Source of the DNA: Castor canadensis
Taxonomy: Eukaryota > Chordata > Mammalia > Rodentia > Castoridae
DNA: 64,000 bases
Assembly: GCF_047511655.1 (NCBI RefSeq)
Contig: NC_133391.1
Location: 126,364,384 to 126,428,383 of the forward strand
Direction of reading: 5' to 3'
In this document: positions 1 through 23,128 of the stretch, piece after piece
Numbering within the stretch: the stretch's first letter is position 1
How the letters are laid out: every line of letters begins with the position of its first letter
Notes under the pieces: model-generated
Told to the model about the DNA's origin: nothing
Database searches by the model: none
The model's input: only the letters and a program-made list of their open reading frames with translations
Position numbers and translations under genes: made by a program

Positions 1-2603
1 TTAAAGGAAACTGGTTTCTGATACATGAACATTTATCTGTACATTGAAAGTAATTCATAATAGAAATTAGTTTGAATCAAGCGTAGACAGTACATAACTC
101 TCTTGAAAAGGAATTAAGCTGAGGAATAGCTGACATTGCCTTAAAAGGCAGGTCTCACCTAGTTCCATCCAGTACCTAATGTGTGATGTTTCAACATGAT
201 TTGGGGAGAACAGTGTATTCTCACTAATACCCTGGTGGTCTACTCTTTAAATGATAGCACTTACTTTTACAAATTGCTACTCTTAAGGAAGAAAACTGGT
301 CATTTTTCATGTAAATAGGGTGTTTAAAGATTTATATACTGCTCTAGGAGTTTTCTCTCAGTTCCCAGGATGCAGTCCAGGAGTAGATTAATAAAAAAAA
401 AAAAAAAAAAACTTTCCAAGGATATCTTATTATTACTCAAGGGAACTACAAGCTTATTCATGAACCAAAGGGAAGCTATGAATAGTCACATGAGCCAGAT
501 TCTCTACTTCACTGTTCATAACTCAAGAGGGTAACTGTCAGAAATCCTAATACCAAGATGAAAACCTCTGAAAACATTAAATCTGTAACAAATGTAGATT
601 TTTCATAATATGCTTATTAATAAATGAAATGGAATGAATTTAGCGATAATTTACTTCAATACATACACTTTTATTTTAGAAGGAACTCGGGTTTTCTTGC
701 AGTTGTAACATATACTCTGTGCTTATTTCAAAGACAAAAGGAAAAATGGAAAACTGTTTCTATTGTCCTTACAGAGGCTGTTTAAAAAGACAGTTTTCAA
801 TACTGACCAATCTTCAAGGGGCAATAAAGATGTGAAAATGCTCACTGTAAGCACAACAGCTTAGTTCTATTTGCATTAGGTGGGTACTAGCTTCGAAAGA
901 TCTTTTTATAAATAAATATGCTGCCTTAAATACTATGATGGCTTCATTCTGATCATTAGTGAAGACATTCAAAAATTAGTACTAGTAAAATATCCCAGGA
1001 GGTGGTATAATCAGCTTTACAGATAGGGAAAACTGAAAGCCAGAAAAAGAGACTAAAATTCAGTAGTTCCTAGGGGATAGGGAAACCACCTAAGAAAGAT
1101 GAATTAAATCTTAAGCTTTGTTTTCTATAAGGATAGAGATGGTGCAAGTGAACTTTGCAAAGTGATTTTGTGAGATATTAGAAAAAATATCAATGCTTAA
1201 GTATATTTAACATTCACGTAACAAAAGTAGCTTGACGCAGCTAAGTCAGTTTAATTTTTTTTGTTCTAGATTAAACATTCTTTAGTACTTAGACTTGAAA
1301 GCTGATGTCTGTTAAGATTATGCATTGTTTTAATTATACAGCAGCATTTACTGTAAGTTTAAAGTCAGATTTCAAAAAACATCTGTTTAGGGCTGGAGGT
1401 ATGGCTCAAGTGGTAGAGAACTTACTTAGCGAGCACAAGGCACTGAATCCAAATCCCAGTACTACCAAAAAAAATCTGTTTAGGCAAACAATTTACCTTC
1501 CCTTCTAAGTTTACTCAATGAACCTTTGCTAAATTATTTGGAAATATTCCTATTAAGTTTTGGGTACAAATAAAGCCAAATATCAATGAAGATATTCTTA
1601 TTAATTTTCTTATATAAATTAAATAGCTACTATTCTTTAATATATTATTAGCAAGTAGTATTGCACTGATTTTAAATACAGTAGCTAATAAAACTTGTTT
1701 GTGACATCTACTAAAATTCTCAATCTGACAATTTTTAAGTAGCTTAAAAATAAGCATTAGGTGCTGGCAATTTTAATTATCCAGAAGTGATAAATGGCAG
1801 GGAACCTACAGTTGTGGGAAAGTAGCTGAAAGCAGAGGTTTGAAAACCTATTTTGATTTACAAAACCCATTGAAATTTTTCTAAATTTAAAGCTGGCAAG
1901 TGACTGTCTCCCCAAGAAAAGACATATAATTTTATACTTAATTTCAATCTAGTTGAATTCCTCATTTTAGAGGGTCAGGAATCATATCCAGAACATGCCT
2001 GAAATTGCATGATGGCAGCAGGCTCACGCTTATCCAGAACCCTCATATAGTCTACGCTGCAGCAGGACAGCTGAAGAGACATGTACTGGAACAAATTATA
2101 TAAGATAAATGAGGAAAAGAACAAGAAGCAAATTAACATCAAAAACTGTTCTACTATATACATGTGAATAAGAAAAAATGATACGAGGGAATGTGTGATT
2201 GGTTGAGAATAGTTTCACTTTACTTAAGAGAATGAGATCAAAGCCCTGAAGAGAGCCTCATAGTATATAACACAGTAAGTAGAAAAAGAGCAACATCTTT
2301 ATACAATAAACTGTCAGAAATGGTAAGTTTAAGGTTGTGCGTACCTGCGGCTCTTGAAGATTTATGTACAGATTGGATTCTGCCCTATATAGTATATTCA
2401 AACAAACCAAAATAAAAAAAGTTTGGGTATTCAGAACTGACCACCTTAAAAATACAGGATAGTCAATGATACAGCAGTAGTAGTAAATGAAAAATATCCA
2501 AACAGATAATGTCCCAGTAGAGTAAAGCATAGTCTATCTTCTCAAATATTAGAAATATATCATCTTTTTATCTTGACCTTGAAAAATTCTGTTTTCCAAA
2601 TGG
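1..2603 (-). other. DIMT1 3' UTR / downstream flank, possible convergent KIF2A 3' UTR
   Basis: This stretch is AT-rich, has no credible coding frame and holds an A-run at 391-409 and one SINE. No canonical minus-strand AATAAA lies close to the DIMT1 stop; a reverse AATAAA occurs at 668-673. Plus-strand AATAAA motifs occur near 620 and 816. In human, KIF2A converges on DIMT1 here, so 3' UTR of either gene is plausible; this is inference. Confidence 0.4.
1391..1473 (+). repeat. ID-like tRNA-derived SINE with target-site duplication
   Basis: It has the A-box-like TGGCTCAAGTGG, the B-box-like region and an A-tail. The direct repeat atctgtttag flanks it at 1381-1390 and 1474-1483, showing a complete retroposed copy. 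Confidence 0.85.
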
Positions 2604-13660
<11,057 letters not shown>

Positions 13661-14281
13661 GGCTGTTTGCATCCAGCTGACTGCGAAGGCGTGGGATCGT
13701 CTCTCTGCCTGCAAGGTTTAGGGTCTTCATGTGATGAATCCTGTGGATGCTTTCCCAGTCTGGGATCGCTGCAATTTAAAGACTGGGCCTCTCACGTGTC
13801 TCTTTCACCGTTTCCCTGCAGAATGTGGGTTGGAAACCCAGGATTTGTGGTTAAGGAGCTTGCTCGTTTGAGGGAAGAATTCTCAGAATGGAAGGAATTA
13901 GCCTCCACTTCCGCTAGGGCAACTGGTTACTTTGCTTTGTGCTTCATCATTCGTTCCCTAAGCATTTACTGAGCTCCGGCTGAACGCTGCTGGAAAGTCA
14001 GCGTTACATAAGAAGCTTCCCTGAAAGTTTATTCCTTTGAGATAAGTCCAAAACCCAAATGTGATGATGGGTGTGTATTGGATATTGACTGTAAGCTCCG
14101 TGAGCACAAGACCCACGTCTGTTTTGCGTGCCAGTGTAATGGCCCTCGGTTTTTAATGTTGCTGTGTGCATTCTGTCTTTGGAAAAAGTCCCTCCTGTCA
14201 CTATTAAAGCTGACGCTTTGCTCAGCAGTTATTTGTGTGCACTCTCATCCCTTGGTTTTAGTACTTCCTTTCTTTGCTGTT
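13661..14281. other. intergenic flank upstream of DIMT1
   Basis: L2-like relics are suggested by cattcgttccctaagcattt near 13950 and by gactgtaagctccgtgagca near 14087. The open frames here are not supported by any other coding signal. Confidence 0.4.
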
Positions 14282-14417
14282 AATCTAAGACATCTAATGT
14301 AAGGCAGTACTTCTCAACTTTAGGAGTCAGAAAAGCAGGTATAACAGTTCTTGCTATGATTTGTTTCCTGCATTACACCGTGGAAATGATTCCAAAAGCC
14401 TCTTGTGGTCAATTCTG
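14282..14417 (+). repeat. 136-bp duplicated segment, copy 2 (retrovirus edge)
   Basis: Near-identical to 11385-11520. Its last bases (tg) coincide with the outer end of the retroviral 3' LTR, so the homology stops exactly where the provirus begins. Confidence 0.9.
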
Positions 14418-14705
14418 AGAGCACACCAAAGCTTTCCGGAAGCAAGTTTATTAAGCAAGCCAGCAGCGACTCAGTGGATTCATGGCCAAAGGCTGAGCAT
14501 GGAGAACAAAGGGGGCTTTCCTTATGTGCCATTTAGAGTAGGTTACAGAAATGGGGGAGGGTACAGCTTGTCCCATACATAATCATATATTATTTCATTG
14601 GCTGTTTTAACCTCTGGGGCAAGGTGACCCTCCTAACTCCGGTTTTCCTTTGTTTTACTGTAGCACTCATTACTCTCCTTCCCCACTCCCTGCCTTCCTG
14701 CCACA
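14416..14705 (-). repeat. ERV-A 3' LTR
   Basis: On the minus strand it starts TGTGGCAGG and ends in CTCTCA. It carries AATAAA (reverse of tttatt near 14438). It is shorter than its partner because about 23 bases (cf. ggtctccaggtaacattccc near 19805) are missing. Confidence 0.9.
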
Positions 14706-16140
14706 TTCCCCACTTTGATGCTTGGACCCACTTCTGGGTCAGAGAGCATCATCTTGATAAAGAATACAGTACCAGGGTATTAGGCAGGGTAATATCAGGC
14801 ATGTTCTTAACACAAGGAATGTTATCCGTATTAAGGTCTTGAACCCACCTAGGGTTGAGAACCAGCCCCCAATAGGTCATTGGGACTTTGTCCCTTTCAG
14901 GTCTGCTCAGGGACCTGGGCAAGCTTTTTTATCTTATCGATAATCTCTTTAATTAACTTTTCCTCATCATCAATCTGTCAACAGCAGTTACTCAGATTGA
15001 GATTATTTCAGACTATTATAGCCAGCAGGTGAGGTTGGAGCTCCATGTGATTGGGATCCCCCCCACCACTGAGTGTCTCCTGAGTAGCATCACTGTAAAA
15101 CTTTTGTCCTAAGCATATCAAGTCCCCTACTGGGATGGAAAATTGGCCTTTGGGCAGGAGATACAGTAATTACCAATGATAGAGGTGTTTAGGAGCCAAA
15201 TGCTGGGGGAGTGGTTTCATTAAATGGCTCCTGTGGGTTTAGCTCTTTGACCTCCCATGCCAATGATCTCTCATATTTGTTCCTCCACAAACACAACACA
15301 AAGTTACATTCAGAGTTTGTGCTATGGACTCAGCTAGTGAGAGGAACAGGTTTTTGGTTGTAACTGAGATGGGAAACTCACTTTGTATCTCCTTGTAAAA
15401 GAAGTGGAAGACCTGGTATGAGGAGCTCTCATGAGTGATAATGATGAGTTGAAAATGCAGCAAAGTACCGGGTCTGTTTCCTTTTTATAGATGGGAAAAG
15501 TCAAAATTTTCCCAACTTCCCAGCCTGTTTCACTGAGGTTGAAAATAGTGAATTTTATGGGGTTACAGGCACCAAGAGTGCAGTTGGGGATTGCTTTCCT
15601 TTTTGTAAAAGAGCAACAGTTCCATGTGAGTTATGAACCTCCCCTTTTAGCCAAGTTGCCCACCTTTCACAACCCCAATAAGGGCAGTAGAGTTGTTCAT
15701 AGGATGCACAACTGGATGTCCTACTGTTATTTTTTGGACATATATACTTGTTATTTAACCTGTAAGTCCTTTTCCAGGCTAGCCCCACCCAGAGTTGCCT
15801 TAAGGCTTGGTGTTTTTAGCTATTGTGGCACACACATCAAAGTATATGGACATAGGTTTGTTGGGGTCATTAACCTGGGTGCAGTTAACAAGCTTCCCAC
15901 TGCTGGTGAAGCTTTGGACCTCTAGCCATTGCTCTTGAGGGCAATAGATGGGGTTAAAGCACACTGAGTAGGTGATATGGCTGTGGGTGCATGACCCAAC
16001 AATGGTGCCTGCATAAGAGTAATAAGTATGGAAAACCAGAGTTTTGGTAACAGCACTCCCTGCTTGGTTAGTGTGCATACATGAGTCACAGTCCAAAGCC
16101 TGGGGTTCCCCAGGTAGAGAACTGACCAAGATTAGCAAGA
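14706..16140 (-). pseudogene. ERV-A env remnant (surface subunit)
   Basis: Minus-strand frames carry gamma-type envelope surface signatures: CTHSHITYSVCFNP in 15800-16138, YCPYWGCERWATW in 15555-15788, and NVTLCCVCGGTNM in 15239-15463. The frames are discontinuous. Only about 300 bases separate them from the LTR, too few for a full transmembrane subunit. Described as a decayed relic only. Confidence 0.75.
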
Positions 16141-18330
16141 AGAAATACGGAAGGGACTCATTCCCAAAGGTGAGATGGGCAACTCCTCAAGCATCCACTG
16201 TGCATAGTCTAGTCAGCTTCCAGAATGACTAGAGCAGGGCTAATGTCTTGTTGTTTATGGTCTCCTGTTGTCTCCTGGAAAGCAGGGTCCTGTCAGGCAA
16301 GGGCACTAGTGTTTTGAGGTGATTTTGTATGGAGAGACTGGGTCATAGATGCATCCCCATTTGAAGAAAGCTGACTTCACTAGGCTGTGGTGGATGCAGG
16401 GTATGATCTCTGCTACCTTAACTGCTGTGGGGGTGGACAAAACAACAACAAAAGGCCCTTCCAGTGGGGCTTTATGGTTGAACATTACATTTCTTTACCC
16501 AGATAGCATCCCCTAGTTTATAAAGATATGTGGGAGTCCTCAGGCTAATAGGGAGTCTCTCTCTTATCCAGTCATTGATTTTTAAGAGAGTCAAATCAAG
16601 GGCCTATATCTGTTTTCTCAGGGTGAGGTCACCTATTTTCTTAAGGTCCCCTCTCAGTCCAAGTGGGGAAGGTTTTATCCATCCTGAGAAGGTGTAGACA
16701 AACACCAGCAAATATCAGGGATTATTTCTAGCACACAGACTGTACTTTTCACATACTGTCTTACCTATGCTGGAGAGCTTGGGGACATAAAAATGCTGGG
16801 CCAAGGTGGTCTCAAGGGCTATTTGTCCTGAGTGAGTTCCTTCATGGAACTGCTCGAAAAATGTGGGAGCCAGTGACTCAAGTATGGCAATATGGCCATC
16901 AGTAAACTTCCACCATCTGTTTGGTAGAAAATTTCCTCCTCATGTCTCAAACCAAGCCTGTTCTTGTGAAGTATGTCATGTGTCATATAAGGGACACAGG
17001 AACAAGGCAGCTGCCAGTGAGGCTAAGGTTTGTCCTCCTGTGAGGGCTGCTTGGCTTTCCCATCAGCCTTTCAATTTCCCTGAACAGCTATTGTCTCCCA
17101 CTTCTAGTGCCTTCAGCAGTGCACGATTGCTACTCACTTAGGGGCCCATACAGCTTTTAGTAATTTTAGAATTTTTGTCCATATTTAACTTTTTTTCCAA
17201 GTTAGAAGTCCTGACTGGCAGTGGTAGTGTTTTTAATGACAGCATACAAAGTCACTACTGCATATCTGGCAAAATGTGTGTCTTTTCGGACAAAGCTGTT
17301 GCCATCTGTGAAACACTCAACATCTGGATAACTAATGGCCTGGTTGGTCAAGCCTGGCTGGCTGGAGAATGCCTCATCCATAATCTCTAGACAGTCATGC
17401 TCTGGTGGGCCTGAATGACCCATGATAGGGTGGCTGGGTTTAGAGTCTTAACAACCTCTAGCTGGACATGGAGTTTTCTACATAACATGCTTTGATATTT
17501 GACCATTTGGGAGTTTGTTAACCAATAATTATCTTTGTATTCCATGGGAGTCAAAACAGAAGGGGAACTCAGACTGTGAGTTTTTGTCTCGAAGTAAGTT
17601 TGTTTGCTTTAGCCTCCAAGACAGCAGTAGCCACCAGGGTGCACAGGCAAGGTGGCTGGTCTGGGGAAACTGCATCAAGTTGCTTTGATAAATAGGCCAC
17701 TGAGCAGTGCCAGGAACCTAGCAGCTGGGTCAAGACTCCTACAGCTCCCAGTCTCTCATGTACATATAGGAAGAAGGGCTTTTTTGTATCTGGCAGCCCC
17801 AGAGCAGCGGCGTTTGTGAGTGCCCTCTTAATTTTTTTAAAGGCCTTTTGTTTTGCTTTTCTCCCCATACCATGGCTTTTGTCCTCCCTCTTTTGTGGCT
17901 TCTTTGAGGGGTTTTGCCAAGAGAGAGTAATTGGGGATCCAGATCCAGCAGAAACCTGCAGCTCCTAGAAATTCTTTAATCTATATAATGGCACATAAGG
18001 GACACAGGTACTCCTCAGGGTCCCCTACTAATATGTGTTTTTCTGGGTTTTTATATTTTTCCCTGTACTTGGAAGCTGCTGCCACCCTGGCTACCATAAC
18101 CTTACATGCTTTCCCTAGGTGGGGCTTTAACTACATGGGCTGACTGAGGACTGCATCCTGCCAGCAGTCAATATAAGAAACCATTTGGGTGTTTCAGGCT
18201 CCCCTACAACCACTTCAAAAAACTCTATTGACTATGACCTTATCTAATGACCCCTCTGAGGGCCGTACTACACCAACAGTAGGCCAGTTTATTTCACAGA
18301 AGGTCCTAAGCTTGTCAGAAGACAATTTAG
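16141..18330 (-). pseudogene. ERV-A pol remnant (RT end, RNase H, likely integrase)
   Basis: Minus-strand frames match gammaretroviral pol. FLGAAGFCWIWIPNYS is near 17930-17980, followed by the LGLPDTKKPF...VAYLSKQLDAV region in 17569-17868, the RT/RNase H connection. An RNase H start with CFTDGNSFV lies in 17202-17423. The part towards 16141 sits where integrase would be, but I could not identify its zinc-binding or catalytic residues. Multiple stops are present. Confidence 0.75.
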
Positions 18331-19584
18331 GAGGCAATCTCCATTAAATCCCCTCTTAAAGTTGTAGGGGGTTGTTCTTTCCATGACCTCCTCCCATTCC
18401 TCCCATTTGTCAGACGTCTAGACAGAGACACAGACAGAAGGGATGAGGGCTGTGGAGAGGAAGTAAAGGGTTCTTCCTCTCCAGGACACAGGAGAAAACA
18501 AATAACACCGTTTGCTTTGTCCATCTTTTCACAGCACTCCCCCGCAGGGATCTAGGCATCTCTGGGCTATAGTGACTCTGTATAATCCCCAGACCACAGA
18601 CTTTGTTAAGGCTCAACCTAGACCATATGAGTTCACCACAGACCGGCAGATCGGGATTCTGCACTCACTTCATAATCGGGCTACATTTCAGGCTCTCACT
18701 TTCACACACTCTCACACAGCACAGTACTTCCACCCTGCTCCCTGAACCTGAAAGACATAGTTTCACCCGCAAAATGGGTGGTTACTAAGGTGCCTTCTGA
18801 GAGTTGATCAGACTCCCCTTCTGCTTCCTGAGGCAAGCCTGTATTTGCTTTTTTTTTTCCTTTTTCTTTTATTATTCATATGTGCATACAAGGCTTGGGT
18901 CATTTCTCCCCCCTGCCCCCACCCCCTCCCTTACCACCCACTCCACCCCCTCCCTCTCCCCCCACCTCAATACCCAGCAGAAACTATTTTGCCCTTATTT
19001 CTAATTTTGTTGTAGAGTATAAGCAATAACAGGAAGGGACAAGGGTTTTGCTGGTTGAGATAAGGATAGCTATACAGGGCATTGACTCACATTGATTTCC
19101 TGTGTGTGTGTGTTACCTTCTAGGTTAATTCTTTTTGATCTAACCTTTTCTCTAGTACCTGTTCCCCTTTTCCCATTGGCCTCAGTTGCTTTTAAGGTAT
19201 CTGCTTTAGTTTCTCTGCGTTAAGGGCAACAAATGCTAGCTAGTTTTTTAGGTGTCTTACCTATCCTCACCCCTTCCTTGTGTGCTCTCGCTTTTATCAT
19301 GAGGCAGGCCTGTATTTGAACCTGAGTTCTTACCAATCTGATGAGTAGGGCTCCCAGGTTGGTTCCTGAGTCTTTCCAGGTTCTTTTGTGCAACCAGAAC
19401 TCCCCTCCTCAGCTCATCAGGACAGAGGCTCCCTCCCCCAGATCAACACTGTCAGGTGGTGCTTGGCAGGGGTGGCCCTCCCAGTGGACCAGGGACATTG
19501 TGCTGGTGACAAGGAGGTGAAAACAATGCCCTCCAAATCCCAGGTAGGCCCCTAGAAATGTTGCAGGAGGGTTGTGACAGGGAC
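18331..19584 (-). other. ERV-A 5' internal region with LINE-1 insertion
   Basis: After the 5' LTR (reading leftwards) comes retroviral leader-like sequence including GGATTTGGAG, then a LINE-1 3' fragment, then unassigned sequence where gag would lie. I could not recognise gag motifs. Confidence 0.5.
18848..19299 (-). mobile_element. 5'-truncated LINE-1 3' end inserted in ERV-A
   Basis: The T-run at 18849 marks the poly-A end of an antisense insertion. Its LINE-1 3' UTR-like body (attcatatgtgcatacaagg ...) is flanked by a 19-base target-site duplication, 18829-18847 and 19300-19318, with one mismatch. Confidence 0.85.
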
Positions 19585-19897
19585 TGAGAGGGCACCAAAG
19601 CTTTTGGGAAGAAAGTTTATTAAGCAAGCCAGAAGCAACTCAGTGGACTCATGGCCAAAGGCTGAGCATGGAGAACAAAGGGGGCTTTTCTTATACACCA
19701 CTTAGAGCAGGCTACAGAAATGGGGGAGGGCACAGCTTGTCCCATACATGATCATATATTATTTCATTGGCTGTTTTAACCTCTGGGGCAAGGTGACCCT
19801 CCTTTGGTCTCCAGGTAACATTCCCCAACTCTGGTTTTCCTTTGTTTTACTGTAGCACCCATTAATCTCTCTTCCCCCTCTCTGCCTTCCTGCCACA
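19585..19897 (-). repeat. ERV-A 5' LTR
   Basis: 313 bases, high identity to 14416-14705, starting TGTGGCAGG and ending CTCTCA on the minus strand. It carries AATAAA. It defines the 5' end of the provirus. Confidence 0.9.
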
Positions 19898-19954
19898 GTG
19901 GGGGAGGGAAGTTCTGCAATACCCTAAAGCATCTTCAGCATTCTACTTCATTCC

Positions 19955-20045
19955 ACTAATCATTAATTTATTCCACATTTTTGGAGAATCTACCATGTGC
20001 CAGTCACTGTGTCAGATGTTAGAGATGAAAGGATAAACTTGATCC
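19955..20045 (-). repeat. L2-like relic
   Basis: ttaatttattccacattttt ... taccatgtgccagtcactgt resembles the antisense of the L2 3' end. Confidence 0.5.
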
Positions 20046-20061
20046 CCTCCTTGTTTTTTAA

Positions 20062-20140
20062 GAACAGAAGAGAAAGAGAAGAGAGAGGAGGGAGAGGAGG
20101 AGGAAAGAGGAAGAGAAGAGAGAAAGAGGGAGATTTGGGG
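20062..20140. repeat. purine-rich (GA/GGA) low-complexity tract
   Basis: About 80 bases of almost pure A/G with irregular agag/gagg units. Confidence 0.85.
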
Positions 20141-20154
20141 GTAGAAAGATAATT

Positions 20155-20310
20155 ACAATAATAGCATTACCAGTTGCTGAACAATTATACACCAGGTACT
20201 TTATAAGTACATTATCACATTTAACACTTATTATTATAACTATAGATGATGAAACTGAAGGACAAGAATGTGTAATGTCTTGCTCAAGATTACACACTAA
20301 GCCCTAACCC
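20155..20310 (-). repeat. MIR relic
   Basis: Sequence such as ccaggtactttataagtaca and agatgatgaaactgaaggac follows the antisense of an ancient MIR element. Confidence 0.7.
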
Positions 20311-20317
20311 TGATGTG

Positions 20318-20420
20318 GGGGCATGTCACTAAAATCCCAACACTCTGAAGGTTGAGGCAGGAGTATTGAGAGTTCCAGACCAGCCAGGGCTATGTAGTTA
20401 GACTTTGTATATAAATTTAA
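20318..20420 (+). repeat. B1-like SINE
   Basis: gaggcaggagtattgagagt ... agccagggctatgtagttag, a sense B1 monomer. Confidence 0.75.
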
Positions 20421-20583
20421 ATTTTTTTAAGAAATAAAAAGAAAAATCACACAATAAATGACACCTGCATCTTGAAATGAGTTCTGTATTTCAAAGAGTG
20501 AGCTTTTAAAAGCAGTATGACCACAGTACTGTGACTGGTATTTGAGCAGATTGGAGACCATTTTCAAAACACTGTATTTGAAT

Positions 20584-20698
20584 CTGGGTTTATTGCTACA
20601 CTCCTTTAATTACAGTACTTGGGAAGCTGGAGCAAGAGGATTAGGAATTGGGGGCCAGCCCAGGCTACACAGCAAAACTCTGCCTCAAAAACAAACAG
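20584..20698 (+). repeat. B1-like SINE
   Basis: ttgggaagctggagcaagag ... caggctacacagcaaaactc ending in an A-rich tail. Confidence 0.75.
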
Positions 20699-20991
20699 GA
20701 ATAATATTTGAGACATCTCTGAAGGACAAACAAAGTTAGCCAGGAGAATATTGAGCCACAAAGTTGAGGAAGAAAAAGAAAATTGGTATGCACAAACAGG
20801 TAAGTATATCTCTTAGTAACTTCCCCACAATTTACTACCCCAAACAGAAAGGATGGAACATCTTTATTTTGTCATTTCTTCAAAATTTATCATTTCTCAG
20901 TGCTTAATGTTTCGACCATTTCATTGGGTCTTCTTGTGAGGCTCCCAACATACATTTAAAAATTAACAGGGAAAAGAAATAATTAACGGAG

Positions 20992-21195
20992 CTGAATGCT
21001 GGTGACTCACACCTGTAAATCCTAGCTACTTGGGTGGCTGAGGTTGGGAGGATCACATTTGGAGGCCAGCCTAGATAAACAGTTCAAGAGACCCATTTCC
21101 AAAACAACAGAACATAATGGACTAAAACTATGGCTCAAGCAATAGAGCACCTGCTTTGCAAGTGTGAAGCCTGGAGTCCCACCAAAAAGAAAAAA
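20992..21195 (+). repeat. B1-ID composite SINE
   Basis: B1 part (gactcacacctgtaaatcct) followed by an ID part (tatggctcaagcaatagagc). Confidence 0.8.
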
Positions 21196-21206
21196 CATTA
21201 ACAGAG

Positions 21207-21283
21207 GCTGGGGCTGTAGTTCAGTGAACTTCCCTAGCTCAGGTGAAGTCCCAGGTTTGATCCCTAGCATTGCAGAAAAAAAT
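21207..21283 (+). repeat. ID-like SINE
   Basis: ggctggggctgtagttcagt ... tttgatccctagcattgcag with an A-tail, adjacent to the previous SINE. Confidence 0.75.
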
Positions 21284-22036
21284 TTAATATAAAATGTATG
21301 TTTTTCTCCTGTTAATCTGTCTTATGTCAATTTAACTCTTAGACCTAGACCTAGCAGAAGATCCCAAAATGGTAGAAGAGAACTTATCTTTCTTCCAAAC
21401 ACTGTTGTCTGTATTAAAATAATATAGCTGGTGAAGTCATTCCTATAGAAATGAAAGAAAGTGAGAAGTTCCCCGATTATCAGTACAGAGAAATTGTTGT
21501 TATCGTTAGCCTTTCTATTATTCTGGCTACTTGTTCTGCATTTTTTCTGTTAGCATCAAAGCAACATTCCAGGCATGAAATAATATTGGGTGTGGCATGG
21601 ATCTGTGAGACCTAAGGAATTGTATGATGCTGAGAAACTAGCTACATTAAAGAAATTAACATTGGAAATTTATGCTGGAATGTATTTTAATTGTCTTTAT
21701 AGCCATGACTAGTCATAATTTTATGCTTCTTTGGGTTGGGTTATACTCTTTGTTAATTAAAAAAATCATTACTTTTCAATTTGAGTGTGCACAATTAACT
21801 CATTGCCATTCTTACAGTTTTTTGTTGTTAACAAAACATTGTAACTTGAAAAGAATCTTAACAGCATTTGCTTTGGTAAACTCACAGCATGTTCAAAATG
21901 ATATTTCTAATATGCCAGTGTTTAATGAAAAATAAAAATAGAATGTTGGGCATTTTCTTCTATTAAGTATAGTTTGTTAAAGACTAAATGTACTCAAAAA
22001 TTACACAAACCTTAAGAATATTTTGATTTTACATTT
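21284..22036. other. intergenic, AT-rich
   Basis: No repeat or gene recognised. A weak 87-codon plus-strand frame (21672-21935) has no domain or codon signal I can support. Confidence 0.5.
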
Positions 22037-22172
22037 TTTTTTTTTGAGACAGAATCTTGCTATATATTCTAGACTGGCCTCAAACTCACTATCACTATAG
22101 ATCCCAGGTTGGCCTTGAACTTGCAATCTTCCTGCCTCAACCTTCCAAGTAGTGCAACCATGTCCAGCCTAG
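22037..22172 (-). repeat. B1-like SINE
   Basis: T-run then gagacagaatcttgctatat and gccttgaacttgcaatcttc. Confidence 0.8.
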
Positions 22173-22231
22173 ATTTCACACTTTGTAGATTTATTAATAC
22201 TGAAATGCTGTGCTCCTATTTAAAACAAAAA

Positions 22232-22322
22232 AGGCTATGGATGGCAGTGTGGCTCGAGTAGTAAAGTGCTTGCCTAGCAAGAACAAGGCCCTGAATTCAA
22301 ACCCCAGTACCTCCACAACAAA
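22232..22322 (+). repeat. ID-like SINE
   Basis: gtgtggctcgagtagtaaag ... ttcaaaccccagtacctcca with an A-rich end. Confidence 0.8.
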
Positions 22323-22621
22323 CAAGGATTTAATTCAGCTAATTCAGCTGGACAAGATAAAATCAAACAAAGAATCATTGTCTAATCTAAGTGCTAAAAT
22401 GAAGTGTTACCATACAAAGGGACAATTCCAAAGCACACCTAGAGCTTCATTTCTATGACACAATCTAAATGTTAACAGAAAAATGTGATGAAATTTAAAT
22501 GAAAGAAATACTATGAATTAGTATTCATATACTATGAATTAGTATTCATAGTATTAATAGTAGCCAAGATTCTTCTGTAACATATAATTATTTTAGATCA
22601 TGATAAATACTCAAATTCTAA

Positions 22622-22690
22622 AGTAGAGTACCAGCCTCACAAGCGTGAAGCCCTGAGTTCAATCCCCATTACCAACAGAAAAATAAAGAA
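22622..22690 (+). repeat. ID-like SINE fragment
   Basis: Only the 3' part (gtgaagccctgagttcaatc) and tail remain. Confidence 0.65.
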
Positions 22691-22739
22691 TAAAGTAATT
22701 AAGAAAGAAGATTATAGTCTCAGTTTAATACCACCATGA

Positions 22740-23128
22740 CTGTATTAGTCTGTTTGCACTATTACACCAAAATACCTGAATCTGGTAACTACAAAGAAAA
22801 GAAGTTTATTTAGCTTGCAGTTCTACAGGTTCTAGGCTCCATGTCTGGTGATAGTCTTCTTGCTGGCAGAGTCCTGAAGCAACACAGGGCATCACATGGT
22901 AAGACACAAAGAGCACATGTGTGTCTCTATCTTGGGATCTCTCTCCTAAATAACCACTAGTATTCAATCACAGGGTCCTTTGATGACCTTGTCTAATCCT
23001 GATCACCTCCAAAGGTCCCACTTCCAAACATCAGGTCAGATTAAGTTTCTACCTCTCCATACCTCACAATGAGGATTAAATTTAACACATGAACTCTTGG
23101 ATACACTCAAACCTTAACAATGAATTTA
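22740..23128 (-). repeat. MaLR LTR (MST/THE1/MLT1-like)
   Basis: Starts tgtattagtctgtttgcact and includes caaagaaaagaagtttattt and gacctccaaaggtcccacttcc-like blocks, the antisense layout of MaLR LTRs. No internal part adjoins. Confidence 0.7.

Larger units (their letters stand above)
14416..19897 (-). mobile_element. Class I (gamma-type) endogenous retrovirus, degraded
   Basis: Two direct LTR copies (14416-14705 and 19585-19897) enclose about 4.9 kb, read on the minus strand. Leader sequence follows the 5' LTR; the pol RNase H and neighbouring regions and the env surface part are recognisable but full of stops. Little or no gag is recognisable, most of the env transmembrane part seems absent, and a LINE-1 fragment interrupts the 5' half. 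No matching target-site duplication is seen at the two outer ends (aattc before, gtggg after). It is clearly non-functional. Confidence 0.88.

Noticed and set aside
13667-13972. 101-codon ORF upstream of DIMT1 as a divergent gene
   Set aside because: No homology recognised, weak ATG context, and it runs into L2-like repeat sequence.
15491-15925. 144-codon plus-strand ORF
   Set aside because: Antisense of the ERV-A env relic, which has clear motifs on the minus strand.
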